64,000 bases of DNA, from assembly GCA_003952965.2 (NCBI GenBank), contig CM025849.1:5043572-5107571 (forward strand), in the 5' to 3' direction. The notes beneath the pieces were generated by a model, which ran no database searches, was not told the DNA's origin, and saw only the letters and a program-made list of their open reading frames with translations. Shown piece after piece: positions 42,001 through 52,925 of this stretch. This stretch comes from Morella rubra (taxonomy: Eukaryota > Streptophyta > Magnoliopsida > Fagales > Myricaceae). The position numbers and the translations under genes are program-made. Positions within the stretch are counted from its first letter, which is position 1. Each line of letters begins with the position of its first letter.

Positions 42001-45000
42001 TACCTATACGCACATGCATATATGGTCAGTCCTTATACACACACCCAACTCTTTTCCTTTCTTTCTTTCTTTTTTTAATCTTTTTCTCTTCACCTCTCTC
42101 TCTCACTCATGCCTTTATCTCTCTAATCCTGGAGACTTTGCTACACCAGATAAGTAGAATCTTAGATAAGCCACCAAAGTTGGAACTCATTTTATCACCC
42201 ATCACGTGGCTGCCTCTACAATTATACGAACTCTGAGATGTTTCAGCAATCTTTTTAAGTTCTTTAAGTGTTCATGGTACCTTCTTCGTGTCCCCTGTCT
42301 TCCCTTATTGTGGGTAATACGCATCCTTCTGGTTTTGATACCACTTGTGCCAAGTTTTCTGTCACTCCTAATGATGGTAGCACTTGTAAAAGCATTGGTA
42401 ACAGACTAGCCAGCCTATGTCTTTGTTACCCTTAACCTCTATTTATAATATTCCGCCACTTCCATTTATTCCCATTTTCATCAGTAGGTTAACTGAAGCC
42501 TTAAATAGCTCAAATTCTTCTTATTGTGTCTTTTTGAATCTAAGATGAGGATGATGACTGTCAAGGTCATGAGCAGGACATGGTATCCTATTTGGATGGA
42601 ATATCTTATTGCCAATAGCACGTGGCTGCCTCTACAATTATACGAACTCTGAGATGTTTCAGCAATCTTTTTAAGTTCTTTAAGTGTTCATGGTACCTTC
42701 TTCGTGTCCCCTGTCTTCTCTTATTGTGGGGTCTTGCATCAGCAATATATAGCTTCCTTTTGTTTGGTTGGAGGGGGGGGGGGAAGAAATCAATCAATTT
42801 TTGCCCAAAACAGAAGTAATAATCCCTTGAAAAGCAAAAGCATTACCCACTTCTATAGAACCCACAGTATAAAAGAAATTAGCCACACTTATTAATCATA
42901 ACGACCAATACCATATACAAACTTTTTTTTTAGTATAAACACAGATTTGTAGCAAGAAAAGCAGATTATTAAGTAACATGCCTACCTCTTTGCCACTGTT
43001 GCTCCAGAAAGTTGAGTGCAGAGAGCAGCAACAAGCTTTTCATCAGTGTTACTGCAGACAAATGCAGTGACATGAATCCAGGAAAAATCAATAAGAGGCA
43101 TATGGATTTAACACTTCAATACTCGAGATATATTAAATCATTTCTGTTTCTGCACTGTCCTTTTCATGAAAAACAGGGGGGGGGGGGGGGGGGGGATAAT
43201 ACCATACTCTCATATTCTATGAGACCAACTAATGGTTGGGATGAACGTGCAAGAACAGCTCCAGTTCCTGCAACTCATCACATATTGCAAAACATTAGCC
43301 AGTCATTACAAATGGAAGCAACAAAGATAGGTTTGTTGCATACCAGGATGACACCATGAAACCACAGGCAGGCGGCATCTTGCGCGGAATGTTGAAGCCT
43401 GACTCACCTCTTCCTCACTAGCATTAATCGCCATGGAAAATTATTACACATACAGTTTCAATAGCATGAATTAAGTACACCTCAATACCACTGCAAATAT
43501 TTCAGCCAAAAATCAAGAGTATAGATCTCACTGCCTTACCTAATCCCTTTTGGCACAATCAAGGCAAAGGGATAACTTTGGCACATTGCGTAGTTGGAAT
43601 TGATGCTACTTATCCTCCACATGTCATTGGACAATGTGAATGACCCATTCTCAATCATACTCATTGATGCACGGTAGTAGCTTTTACCAAGAAGCCGGAA
43701 ATACTCGTTTAGTAACCGCACCTTTGGGTTAGTATTATCAAATTTGGAAGTTCCAAAAGTAAAAGCATAAAGATCCCATAGGCTTGCAGGCTTAGTACAC
43801 CTCACTAATGCCTCAAATACTGCACGTCTCTGTAAAATAAAAAAATCATACAGTATGCCAGAATCAATTATGGCATTGACAATGAAGATCCAAAACATCA
43901 TCTCATGGCTTAACATGCTGACCAAAAATATTTACAATATAAACTTAAAACTAAAAATTACAACTGAAATTTAAAAGAAAGAAATACTGGCTAACCGGAC
44001 AAAGCTTTCGCCCGTAGAGGAAAATTAGTTGGTCAGAAAACTCTCAATACGTCTTTAAGAAACAGGATATTAGGTACAGGAATTTTAGGTCAGCACAGAC
44101 CCACCTGCATCTAGCATCTTCTGTAACTCGCCTTCCCACTATCAACCCTTTGTTAGCTCTAATACAGGCTGATCTTTGGAAACAAATGACTTTAAAAATG
44201 AGACTCTAGAATCAAAGTTGGAATGCACCTAAGCTAGACATAATGTGGTTTCACAATGAATGAGGTTAGATCTACAGTCAATCCTAAGCTTAGTTCCTTT
44301 GTGATCAATAGTTGCAGATTTACTATACTCTAAAAAACTTACTACTTTGGAGCCTTAGACATAGAGAATTGAACATAGTAACAACTGACAGTGAAATTTA
44401 CCTGTTTCGTCCGAGGGCGGAAACCAAAGACAAGAACTCTCATATCCTTGCCTGCAAAATATTAGAGGAATTGTTATTGCGCCTACAATCATGACAAAGA
44501 AGGACCTAGGAAATCATTAGACGAACTGACTATGTTGCATGGGGAATAGAAACAAATTATGTCAAAGTACAACATTTAATAGTCAACTAGCAATAAATTA
44601 TGCCACCATACCAATATGAGATCGGCAGACTAGCCGATTAATTATTCTTGAAGAAAGAGGAATGCATGTAATAAAATAAAGACTTAAATGCATAAGACCC
44701 TGTGGTTTGAGAGTGCAACATTTTAGTCTCTGAGGTAAATTAAAATTTAATCCAAGAGTGACAGGTCAGGACATTTCGTCTCTGTTAGGCTAGTTAATTT
44801 TAAACAGAATCATGGGTGAATGTGGATTTCAAATGAGCACGTACCCGACAGGTATAATTGGACATTATAATGGCACGTCATTTTAAAAAATTTCATGTAA
44901 GCTTTGGTTAAAAAAAAAATCTACCTTATGCAAAATCCTCATGACCCTTCTCCTTTTGTTCAAAATTTTAATCCTCCGATCCACTCTCTCAAAACCTCCC

Positions 45001-48000
45001 CAAATCCCTAATCCTACGAAATCGTCCCCCTATCTCCGATTGTCCTCCCAAATCACTACCCAAAATGCCCCCCATCATCGAGAAAAGTTGGACGAGAATA
45101 TGATTCTTAAGAATCGGAGGTCACGACTCACGAGCTATGGTGTTATTGTTAACAGCTTTTACAAGCTTGAACAGGACTATGCAGATCAATACAGAAAGGT
45201 TTTGGGAAGGAAGGTGTGGCATATAGGCCCGCTTTCACTATGCAACAAAGCCGCTGAAGAGAAGGCACAGAAGGGAAGGGAAACCTCTACAGACCAACAT
45301 GAGTGTTTAAGAATGGCTTGATACAAAGAGACATCATTCAGTGGTTTATGTTTGTTTTGGAAGTATGGCAAACTTCAATGATTCTCAGCTTCTGGAGATT
45401 GCAAAGGGACTTGAAGCTTCTGGTCGGCAATTCATTTGGGTGGTGAGAAAAGAAAATAATAATGGAGAAGAAGAAGGGTGGCTGCCTGAAGGATTTGAGA
45501 AGAGAGTGGAAAGTAAAGGACTAATTATAAGAGGAGAAAATCGTGGACGAGCAATATTGTAGGCAACATAAGATGGGGGGCTGATTTTGGGTAGAGATTT
45601 GGAGGACAATCAGAGATAGGGGACGATTACATGGGATTAGGGATTTGGTTGGGGAGGTTTTGAGAGAGAATGGATCAGGATGATTAGGGATTGGAGATTT
45701 TGAACAAAGGGGGAGAAGGGGTTGGGAGGGATTTTGCATAAGGGAAGAATTTTTTTTTTTTTTTTACCATAGCTGACGAATTTTTTAAATGACACAGCCA
45801 ATTTTACTTACCTGGCAGCGTGGGCTGATGTGGCGCTTGACGACATGCGAGAGAAGTCCGTGTCGCCTGATTCTGTTTAAAATTTAATTGGGCCCTAACG
45901 GAGGGACGAAATTGTCCTTGACCTGTCACTCTAGGGATAAATTGTTTAACTTTGAACCTTAGGGATAAAATGTTCACCCTCAAACCAAGTGACTGGTGAT
46001 GCATTTAAGCAAAAATAAGAACCCACTTCTCCAAGGAGTGTTCTGCCATTCATCCCAAATATGCAACTCATTCTCATCACCAATCACAACTTAAACTAGT
46101 TTGAAACCTCCTAACCCATCCTATTATCTCAGAAGACACATGCAGAGACTCCAATTTATATAGTGTAGATTCTTTTTCGTTAAATAGTCTTGAGATAAAA
46201 ATGCTTCTGTATATTGCTATTTGGAACATGAGAATCAGGGGATCTTTCTAGAACTTAGATTAACTGCTTTTCATCATGTGAGTTTGTTGGCAGACATTAT
46301 TTTGATTTGCTACACAGTATATTTGAGCTGAAACATTTGATATATAAATAGATGTGAACGTTTCTTGGGGATAGGAAGTTCAATCTGGACAGAGCCTACT
46401 TGCTTTATGCAGAAGTTTGGAAAGAGAAATAACCACACCTTCAACATGTCATGAGTTATCATCACTGACTGAAATTTTATTCCTAATTTCCAAAAAACTT
46501 CATGAGGTAATCATGTGCTGGACAATTTCTCAACTCTTTTTCTTTCTATTATTTTCTTTCTTGATTTTAACATTTCTTTTCAGAGTTCTTTAGAATTTAG
46601 GCATCACTATCAAGAAAACAGTTTCCAAACACCCCCGTGAGTCCTTCAGTCACGCAATAAAAAATTTACAACTGAACAACGCTAATATTCACTGTCCCTA
46701 GAATCATTCCTATTAATTTGATCCATGGGTTAAATACATGAATAATGACCTCGTTCAGGTCCATCTTGATAGCAACACAATAAAATCTAGACTTATCATG
46801 GATAGATTAAAAAAATTGAACATTAATTGTCTATTCTTATCTATTTGGCACATAATACTACTGGTTCAATACTGCAATACAGTACATTGAAGGGATCAAA
46901 AATGATGCATATCAATAAGAATATATGCCATTAGAATAAGCAATGAAATTGTAGTCACAAATAGCATATACATCACATACTTTTAAATTCTTGAGAAAAA
47001 TCTCATGACCACTAAGGATAGTATGGTACCATTACCAAATATTACCACAAATAAACATAGAATGCACTAAAATCATGCATTATTTGCTCAGTTCATATCT
47101 ATCACCATTATTTTAACATAGTTTGTGCATCTATACTACATACAGAATCAATATCCATAAGATGCATTAAAAAAGTCTCACCCAATGAACGACCCAAATT
47201 TTACAAGTCAAGGATCGACCACAAAACACTACCTTGGACCCTTCTCTTGTAAGGAAAGGACGAACATTTAAAAAAATAGTGAAGATATGACAATCTCACA
47301 AGCAAACTATGCGAAATAAATGAACCAAAAGACACAAGTATGAGGTGTAAATATATGCATGCGTCCATACACTGAACTTGACATGCATATACACATCCGA
47401 CCCACACGCATATGCATAACGCATGCAACCCATACCTATACGCACATGTCATATATGGTCAGTCTTATACACACACCTTTTCTTTCTTTCTTTTTTTAAT
47501 CTTTTTCTCTTCACCTCTCTCTCTCACTCATGCCTTTATCTCTCTAATCCTGGAGACTTTGCTACACCAGATAAGTAGAATCTTAGATAAGCCACCAAAG
47601 TTGGAACTCATTTTATCACCCATCACGTGGCTGCCTCTACAATTATACGAACTCTGAGATGTTTCAGCAATCTTTTTAAGTTCTTTAAGTGTTCATGGTA
47701 CCTTCTTCGTGTCCCCTGTCTTCTCTTATTGTGGGTAATACGCATCCTTCTGGTTTTGATACCACTTGTGCCAAGTTTTCTGTCACTCCTAATGATGGTA
47801 GCACTTGTAAAAGCATTGGTAACAGACTAGCCAGCCTATGTCTTTGTTACCCTTAACCTCTATTTATAATATTCCGCCACTTCCATTTATTCCCATTTTC
47901 ATCAGTAGGTTAACTGAAGCCTTAAATAGCTCAAATTCTTCTTATTGTGTCTTTTTGAATCTAAGATGAGGATGATGACTGTCAAGGTCATGAGCAGGAC

Positions 48001-51000
48001 ATGGTATCCTATTTGGATGGAATATCTTATTGCCAATAGCATTGTCGTCCTGGTCACCCCTTGAAGTTATTGAAGCTATTGTTTATTTCTACAATCTTTT
48101 TCCAGTTTAAAATGTAAGGCTTGCCAGTTAGGCAGGCATCACACAAAAAACTGAAGTGGCTAAAATAGAGAAATACGAATCTTTGTGGAAGGTTGCCAAC
48201 ACTCTAATGCTATGCATGTTGGTAAAAGCAGGGATCTTATTCTGACATGTTATCTTATTTATTGCATGTCATCCTCTGTTCTTGAGGTCAAATTCCATGT
48301 TCTATTTTATATCCTCATCTTCCATCATATGAAGTATCACCTTATATATTTGCAAGCATAAATGCACATCGAGGCCAGCAATGATTCAATATGAAGAAAC
48401 CATGTTAAAACAACAGAGAAATATTACACTCATTACTTAAAAGAAAAATGACAAAAATTGGTAATATATATGATCCCAGAAGTTAAGTCTGTAATGCAAA
48501 TTGCACATCAAGGGCAGCAATGCTTCACTATGAAGGAAACCATGTTAAAATAACATAGAAATATTAAAACTCATTACTTACAAGAAAAATAAGACGAAAA
48601 TTGGTCACTATCAAGGTACCCGCTTCATCAGTATTTACAAGAACAACGCCATGTCCCTGAAACCAAAGTCCATATACTGAATAAACCTCGTTCATACATC
48701 TTGATAGCAAACAATAAATGGGTAGAAAAAATATTGAACCATTATTATTTGGACAAATACTACTGCAATACTGCAAGTGATGAAGGTCAAAAAGATGTCT
48801 TCAATACCCATTATAATAAGCAATGAATTTAGTGATTAGTTCCAAAGCATATACATCACAACTTTTAAATTCTTGCAAAAATCTCATTACCACTAAGGAT
48901 AGCATATGATTGACCAGTTTTACATATTACCACAAATAAACATAAAAGAAGCACATAAATCCAGTTTTGCTCAGTTTTCCCTATCTATCAACAAGACCAA
49001 GTTTTGCTCAGTTCTCCTTCTCTGCTACGAAAATCGACTTTACACTACCTTGGACCCGGGATGAACTTCATTGTCTAACATATCTTGCAATTTCTCAGAT
49101 GATTTTGAGGTTAAAATTGCTCCTTTCACCCTCAAAGTAACTAAACATTTTCTACAACAATTTTCATAAGACTCGTACCATTAAAAAAATTGCCCACCTA
49201 ACCAGCAACTATTCATACCTCAACTACCACCTCCTTCCCCAATAAGAACACTGTGGAGGTTGAAGTCATGGGTTCAAGACCTATTGTTTTTTCTGCATAA
49301 CTTACAAAAAAAAAAAAAAAATAAAAAAAAAAAAAAGGCAACCTTGCCAAAAAAAATATGAGCAAAACTACCTAATCTACACAGCATCTAGAAACAGAGA
49401 CCCCCCCAGCTATTTTCTCAAGAGGTTCCAGAAAAGTACTTATGTCCAAGGATTTTAAGGAGCCTAAATGGCCTGTCACAAGAAAAAGAAAATTTGTTCC
49501 TACCCATAGAGATTGATCAAATCCAATAAAATGCACTTGCCCAATGCTATTCGGTGTTGCAATACCTTCTCCTCAACTATAAGACAAGGGGAAAAGTAAG
49601 CAATATACAAACACCAGCATTACCCCCTTAAAGTTTCAAAGAAAGCAGTCACTAGTCTCTTATTCAACAAAAAACAAACGGAAGTAGGTTTCCACCAAAA
49701 CAATAGGTATCCTATCATTTGGTCTTACTCCATTGCCAGTATAATATATGATGCATCGCCTAAAAATTGAGTATGCAGTGAAAGCACAGAAATATAGAGT
49801 AAGAGTCGATTTTGGCCAAAACTTCTCTCCATTCCAAAATTTTGATTTGCAAACATAACTAACTCAAAATTTTGATAAAAAAAATAACTTTAAAATCATC
49901 TCTCTCCTACCATCAAATCATCTTTTTTTCATTACAATAAACATACAAAAAGTCACTCAAATCATCTCTCTCCTCACTTTTTCACCAACTCCTATAAATT
50001 CTATTTTTTCACTACTTTCTCTCAAAATCCAATAAAACTCTAATTCACCTAAATTTTTACAACATTCCCAAAATTTACATAAAATTTTGGTTTGCAAACA
50101 TTATTGTGCTAATGCTTTAACGAAATCTAACTAGGTGTCTTACAAAATATAGAGTATACACTAAGCATATAAGGCTTAAGCTTAGAGCCACTCTCTCATC
50201 TTGTGAAACCTTTACCAATCTTGCTCCCTCCTCAATACATATACACGCCTTCAAGTCCAACCCTCAAGACTTTAAACCTGCAATAATTCTTTTCTAAAAA
50301 TCAAAATTTCCTAGGAATTCAATTTTGTTCGGAACAATTTTTCTTTGCAGGTTATAGTGCATATTCTCTGATATTCATCGACTCTTCACTTATTGAATTA
50401 TGTATATCCAGACTTTACGACCTCAATTTTCTCGGGGTTAAACACTCTGGATACAGGTATGCCCTTAGAAAAAGTATCCATGTCCGCAACCTTAATCGTT
50501 GGAAACTAAAGGGCTGACCGAGTTGATTTAGAGTAACACTTCCTAAGAATTGCTATTTTCTGTTTTCTGCATGCATATGAATCATTAAGAAGCCAGGTAT
50601 ACCTATTTACCTCATTTTTGTTTCCATTTATATTTTTCACTTCAAAATGCAGGAAATATTTATAAACGGAGGTTCTAAAATTAATTAAGGCGGCGTAAGA
50701 AAAAAAGAAACAAGTTGTGTTTTCAACTACCATCACCTTAGAAATTCTTAATCTTTGCTTACGACTACAGACAAAAGAATGAAAAGATTGAAATTTTGGA
50801 AACAAATAGAGAATCCAGCAATTCAAGCAACCACCGGACGCACCTCGACGGCGACTTCTTCAGCTTCAAGCAGGAAGTCCAAATTCACATGCAAAGCGGA
50901 CCGCGAAATGGGCTGCTGAAAGGAAACCAAAAATTTGACAAATTGAGCACACAAGGCCAAAGATGGTTGTGCATGAGACAGCAAGATCACCAAGAAAGAA

Positions 51001-51147
51001 CCCTAGAACTCCACAGAAAGCAAAGCCAACCTCGATTTTGGTCCATTCGATGGCGTCCCAACTAGAGGTGGCCTCCAACTTCTCGGACTCGGAGACGTCG
51101 CGTAGCGACGTCGTTGGACCACCGCTTCGTGGCTTTGGCGCGGCCAT
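29003..51147 (-). CDS. MTM: myotubularin-type phosphoinositide 3-phosphatase
   Basis: Removes the 3-phosphate from PtdIns3P or PtdIns(3,5)P2 on endomembranes. Exons, 5' to 3': 51031-51147, 50844-50915, 48582-48656, 41740-41811, 40934-41003, 37651-37700, 36788-37077, 36591-36664, 36451-36514, 36223-36288, 35894-35993, 35678-35791, 34690-34859, 34195-34279, 31730-31957, 30992-31051, 30772-30836, 30086-30368 and 29003-29524; 2577 nt, 858 aa, all GT-AG and phase-consistent. Residues about 40-180 form the GRAM/PH-like domain ([35 protein letters not shown]). The phosphatase domain has the CX5R loop HCSDGWDRT with Cys444 and Arg450. The C-terminus has a coiled-coil stretch and a plant Cys-rich tail ([20 protein letters not shown]) ending YFQPEKEL. 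An extra, partly decayed copy of exons 6-11 sits between exons 3 and 4; if real, it must be skipped for this protein to be made. Confidence 0.9.
32204..33552 (-). mobile_element. 5'-truncated LINE (non-LTR retrotransposon) with zf-RVT region
   Basis: Lies in myotubularin intron 14 in the same orientation as the gene. The 3' end is the T run and ataagtaag at 32204-32220, like the ends at 12.4 and 26.4 kb. Read on the minus strand, 33559-33020 encodes the end of the reverse-transcriptase ORF ([47 protein letters not shown]), and 33004-32567 encodes the zf-RVT-type segment ([34 protein letters not shown]). Frames change between segments, so it is dead. The reverse-transcriptase core and everything upstream are missing. 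A 23-bp stretch near 33497-33540 (agattgttaatcagaatg) is doubled at the truncated end. Confidence 0.85.
38375..38870 (+). pseudogene. captured UDP-glycosyltransferase (UGT73-type) fragment, copy 1
   Basis: The plus strand reads [20 protein letters not shown], then [20 protein letters not shown], then in other frames [28 protein letters not shown] and [19 protein letters not shown]. This order matches the middle of plant UGT73-type glucosyltransferases, just before the PSPG donor-binding box. A one-base shift near 38611 ends the first frame (…ECLRMA, stop). A further one-base loss near 38725 (ggtcgcaatt versus ggtcggcaatt in copy 2) shifts it again. The catalytic His region and the PSPG box are absent, so it is not functional. 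Confidence 0.85.
39050..39094. repeat. 45-base T run in the right TIR of the Pack-MULE
   Basis: An uninterrupted T run of about 45 bases, facing a much shorter A run in the left TIR (about 13) and a T run of about 17 in copy 2. Its true length is uncertain because such runs are hard to sequence. Confidence 0.8.
42619..42729. repeat. 111-bp junction segment between the tandem units
   Basis: Starts cacgtggctgcctctac and matches unit 1 at 42203-42312 and unit 2 from 47627. It sits exactly between the end of unit 1 (gccaatagca) and the start of unit 2 (ggtcttgcatc), with 2-base overlaps at each join. The structure records two switches of template rather than a simple unequal crossover. Confidence 0.85.
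42730..44451 (-). pseudogene. duplicated myotubularin exons 6-10 and partial exon 11
   Basis: Copies lie at 44402-44451 (exon 6), 43540-43829 (exon 7), 43344-43417 (exon 8), about 43213-43271 (exon 9), 42986-43051 (exon 10) and 42730-42756 (the first codons of exon 11, cut by the breakpoint after KLYIADARP). Exon 7' has two substitutions, TSG to TFG and DNAN to DNTN. Exon 9' has lost several bases, including at its donor site. Exons 4 and 5 are not present. In transcription order these exons come after exon 3 and before exon 4, so including them would scramble and truncate the protein. Confidence 0.85.
44681..46010. mobile_element. Pack-MULE-like element, copy 2 (duplicated with its host intron)
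   Basis: Same element as at 37930-39352, at the matching place in unit 2. It has the same left flank and inverted ends, but both TIRs carry many small deletions. It was copied as part of the tandem duplication and is not a separate insertion. Confidence 0.85.
45089..45575 (+). pseudogene. captured UGT73-type fragment, copy 2
   Basis: The same fragment as at 38375-38870. It shares the frameshift after ECLR, but keeps a longer open frame at 45341-45562 ([19 protein letters not shown] onward to [14 protein letters not shown]), because it lacks the one-base loss seen in copy 1. It then runs into TIR sequence (ENRGRAIL, stop). It is not a functional enzyme. Confidence 0.85.
46665..47235. repeat. 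second copy of intron-2 sequence inserted in unit 2
   Basis: Resembles 48660-49060, the myotubularin intron just upstream of exon 3. Shared landmarks are catcttgatagcaa, actttcttttaaattcttg-type AT sequence with atctcatgaccactaaggat against atctcattaccactaaggat, accacaaataaacata, and acactaccttggaccc (47227 and 49042). It replaces the part of the unit that held exon 5. Both copies differ by many indels. Confidence 0.65.
48358..48605. repeat. short tandem duplication including the 3' end of myotubularin exon 3
   Basis: About 115 bp at 48358-48475 (atgcacatcgaggccagcaa onward) recurs at 48496-48605 (ttgcacatcaagggcagcaa onward). The second copy overlaps the real exon 3 donor (cttac on the plus strand). 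In the first copy the site reads cttaaaag, so the GT donor is lost and the exon fragment is dead. Confidence 0.75.
49846..50100. repeat. MITE-like repeat in myotubularin intron 2
   Basis: The left end is ttgcaaacataac and the right end aaaattttggtttgcaaaca. The interior has aaatcatctctctcctac and a second aaatcatctctctcctca, also found in the repeats at 52.8 and 57.2 kb. No ORF is seen. The boundaries are approximate. Confidence 0.5.
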
Positions 51148-51393
51148 GCGGCGAACCGACTCTGGGAAACAGAGAAGGAAAGAAAGAGACGTATACAAGG
51201 GTCGTTAGCTCTGCAACCTGCCGTTCAAAGAAGACTTTTAGCGGTTGGCAATCGATGGATGCTTTCTTTTCGCAGGTTTTAGGATCACGTAATCACGTAG
51301 TCCGTCTGATATAACTAGACCACACAGATGACCGAAAGATGGATGCATATTCCTGTTGTCGCAGGTTATTTAGAGTATACGACGCTGGAATCA

Positions 51394-51655
51394 GAAGTTC
51401 ATATTACTTAATCTTTTCCACGATTTTAGATTTTAAAGTAAAGACCAAAATGATTCGTTGAAAATTAAGATTATTTATTCACCCAAAAAAAAATTAAGAT
51501 TATTTATTCGAGTAAGACCTACGAGATTTATAGACAAATCCGCTGGACGTGGTCCTAAATTTAAAAAATGTGTGAAATTCTTGTAATCTCTACAATTGAA
51601 GTTCATATTACTTAATCTTTTCCACGATTTTAGATTTTAAAGTAAAGACCAAAAT
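51394..51655. repeat. perfect 58-bp direct repeat pair
   Basis: The 58 bases at 51394-51451, starting gaagttcatattacttaatc, recur without change at 51598-51655. Between the copies lies another pair of about 20 bases, aaaattaagattatttattc, at 51462-51481 and 51489-51508. The identity suggests recent local duplication in the upstream region of the myotubularin gene. Confidence 0.85.
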
Positions 51656-52795
51656 TTAAAGCTGGGATGGACAACATGGATGAACCATAATTTATATAAT
51701 TTTTTTAAAAAAAAAAAAATCAATCAAATTTGCTACATTTAGAACGGGATGCATTTGGGGTAAGATCAACTAATCAAAATGATTGAGCCAATAAGTTTCA
51801 AAAAGTCAGAATTTTTCTCGCGAATTATCAAGACAAATAGATATTGTGTATTATGTCATCAAAAGTATTAACTCAATAGTTGAAATAATGTTTAGACGAG
51901 TTATATTCGGATATAAACATGAATTCGAATCTTACTATCTGTAAACAAGTTCTGAACTTATCGTTGCACGTATCAATGGATTAAGTATTAGCCATGAGGG
52001 AGGTCTTCCATGATTAGTCCTTGGTATTTTGCAGTACAACCAATCTTGCAATCGAACACTTTAAAATTTTGACTACATTGGTTGGATTCATGGACAAGGT
52101 CTTATCCATTGGAACGTCAGAGTGACGACTGATCTCAGCTAATCAACTGGGGGGGGCATTGGCCATCAAAAGAAGACCTACGTAGCCATTTAAGTTAAAC
52201 TATTGGTTTATAATCAATTGATGGACTAGCTAAGATTTGGCAGAACGACAGTGTTAGGAGCTCCCCTTATCCCCTTTATTTTAAAGGGAATTTTAGCCAT
52301 GGAAATTGCGAACACTTTTTTAACATATATGCAGCCAAGACTTTTTTCCTATGACTGCTCTGTTATAATTCACGCTATTTGCAAGATATTCCACGAGTTT
52401 TTCTGGTGTTTTACGAGTCTAAAAAGCAGGGCCACATGATTGCTGGATTAACTAGCAAATGAATGCATTTTAATTGGATATTGTAGAAGAAAGAAAACAA
52501 ACACCAGACTCCAAAGCAGGGTGGTTGGGGGGCTATTATTTAGCTGGTCCATCCCAATGGCTAATGTATGATGGCGATTGGAAGACGTTTCACCTGGACC
52601 TGGCAATCCTGTTCCATACCTGAACGCATCAATCATAGAGGGTAAATTTGGTGAATGGTTCAAACATACGTACTGAAACAATTCAATGTCCTGTTTCTCA
52701 GGAAACAGACATTAAAGCACCAACAGACCATAGCTGGAGGGCAGCATGTTGCGGAACCACCTGTGGCTGATGTCTCCACGTTTATCAAAATGTGT

Positions 52796-52925
52796 CTGCC
52801 GTTTGCAAAACTAAAATTCTATCAATAAAATAATTATAAAATAATCTCTCTCACATCCAATCATCTCTTTCCATGACAATAAACATTTCACTCAAATAAT
52901 TTCTCTCTCCACTTTTTCCTAGCAC
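52796..52925. repeat. MITE-like repeat fragment
   Basis: Starts tgccgtttgcaaaactaaaa and contains aataatctctctcacatcc and aataatttctctctccactt, as in the 49.8-50.1 kb repeat. It looks truncated on the right. Confidence 0.4.

Larger units (their letters stand above)
35967..42620. repeat. unit 1 of a large tandem duplication inside the myotubularin gene
   Basis: Starts ggtcttgcatcagcaatat inside exon 11 and ends gccaatagca. Its partner is unit 2 at 42730-48041. Unit 1 carries exons 4-10 and part of 11 and a Pack-MULE. Unit 1 looks like the original, since it has every exon in order and continues into exons 11-19. Confidence 0.9.
42730..48041. repeat. unit 2 of the tandem duplication, shortened and decayed
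   Basis: Matches unit 1 from ggtcttgcatc to gccaatagca but is 1.3 kb shorter. The part at 43215-44680 is nearly identical to unit 1, whereas 43130-43215 and 44690-47300 carry dozens of small deletions. The stretch corresponding to 40115-41580, including exon 5, is replaced by 46665-47110. Exon 4 is also lost. After 48041 the sequence is unique again. Confidence 0.88.

Noticed and set aside
41951..42157. Repeated short strings around 41880-42060 (tatgcatgcg, acgcatgc, cacatgcat) resembling a regular array
   Set aside because: Spacing and sequence are irregular. This is alternating purine-pyrimidine simple sequence in an intron, not a CRISPR-like or satellite array.
42606..42797. A minus-strand ORF joining KLYIADARP with unrelated residues, looking like a novel exon
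   Set aside because: It crosses the duplication breakpoint: the first codons are exon 11 and the rest is the 111-bp junction segment.
44941..45321. A 126-codon plus-strand ORF in unit 2 that could be taken for a gene
   Set aside because: The first third is TIR sequence of the MULE, the rest a captured glycosyltransferase fragment that ends at a frameshift. It is a pseudogene piece.
50866..51198. A 110-codon minus-strand ORF that would start at 51198 with MYTSLSF and run past 51031
   Set aside because: Its first part is 5' UTR and its last part is intron 1. The true first exon of the myotubularin gene is 51031-51147 from the second Met, followed by a GT donor and a well-matched exon 2.
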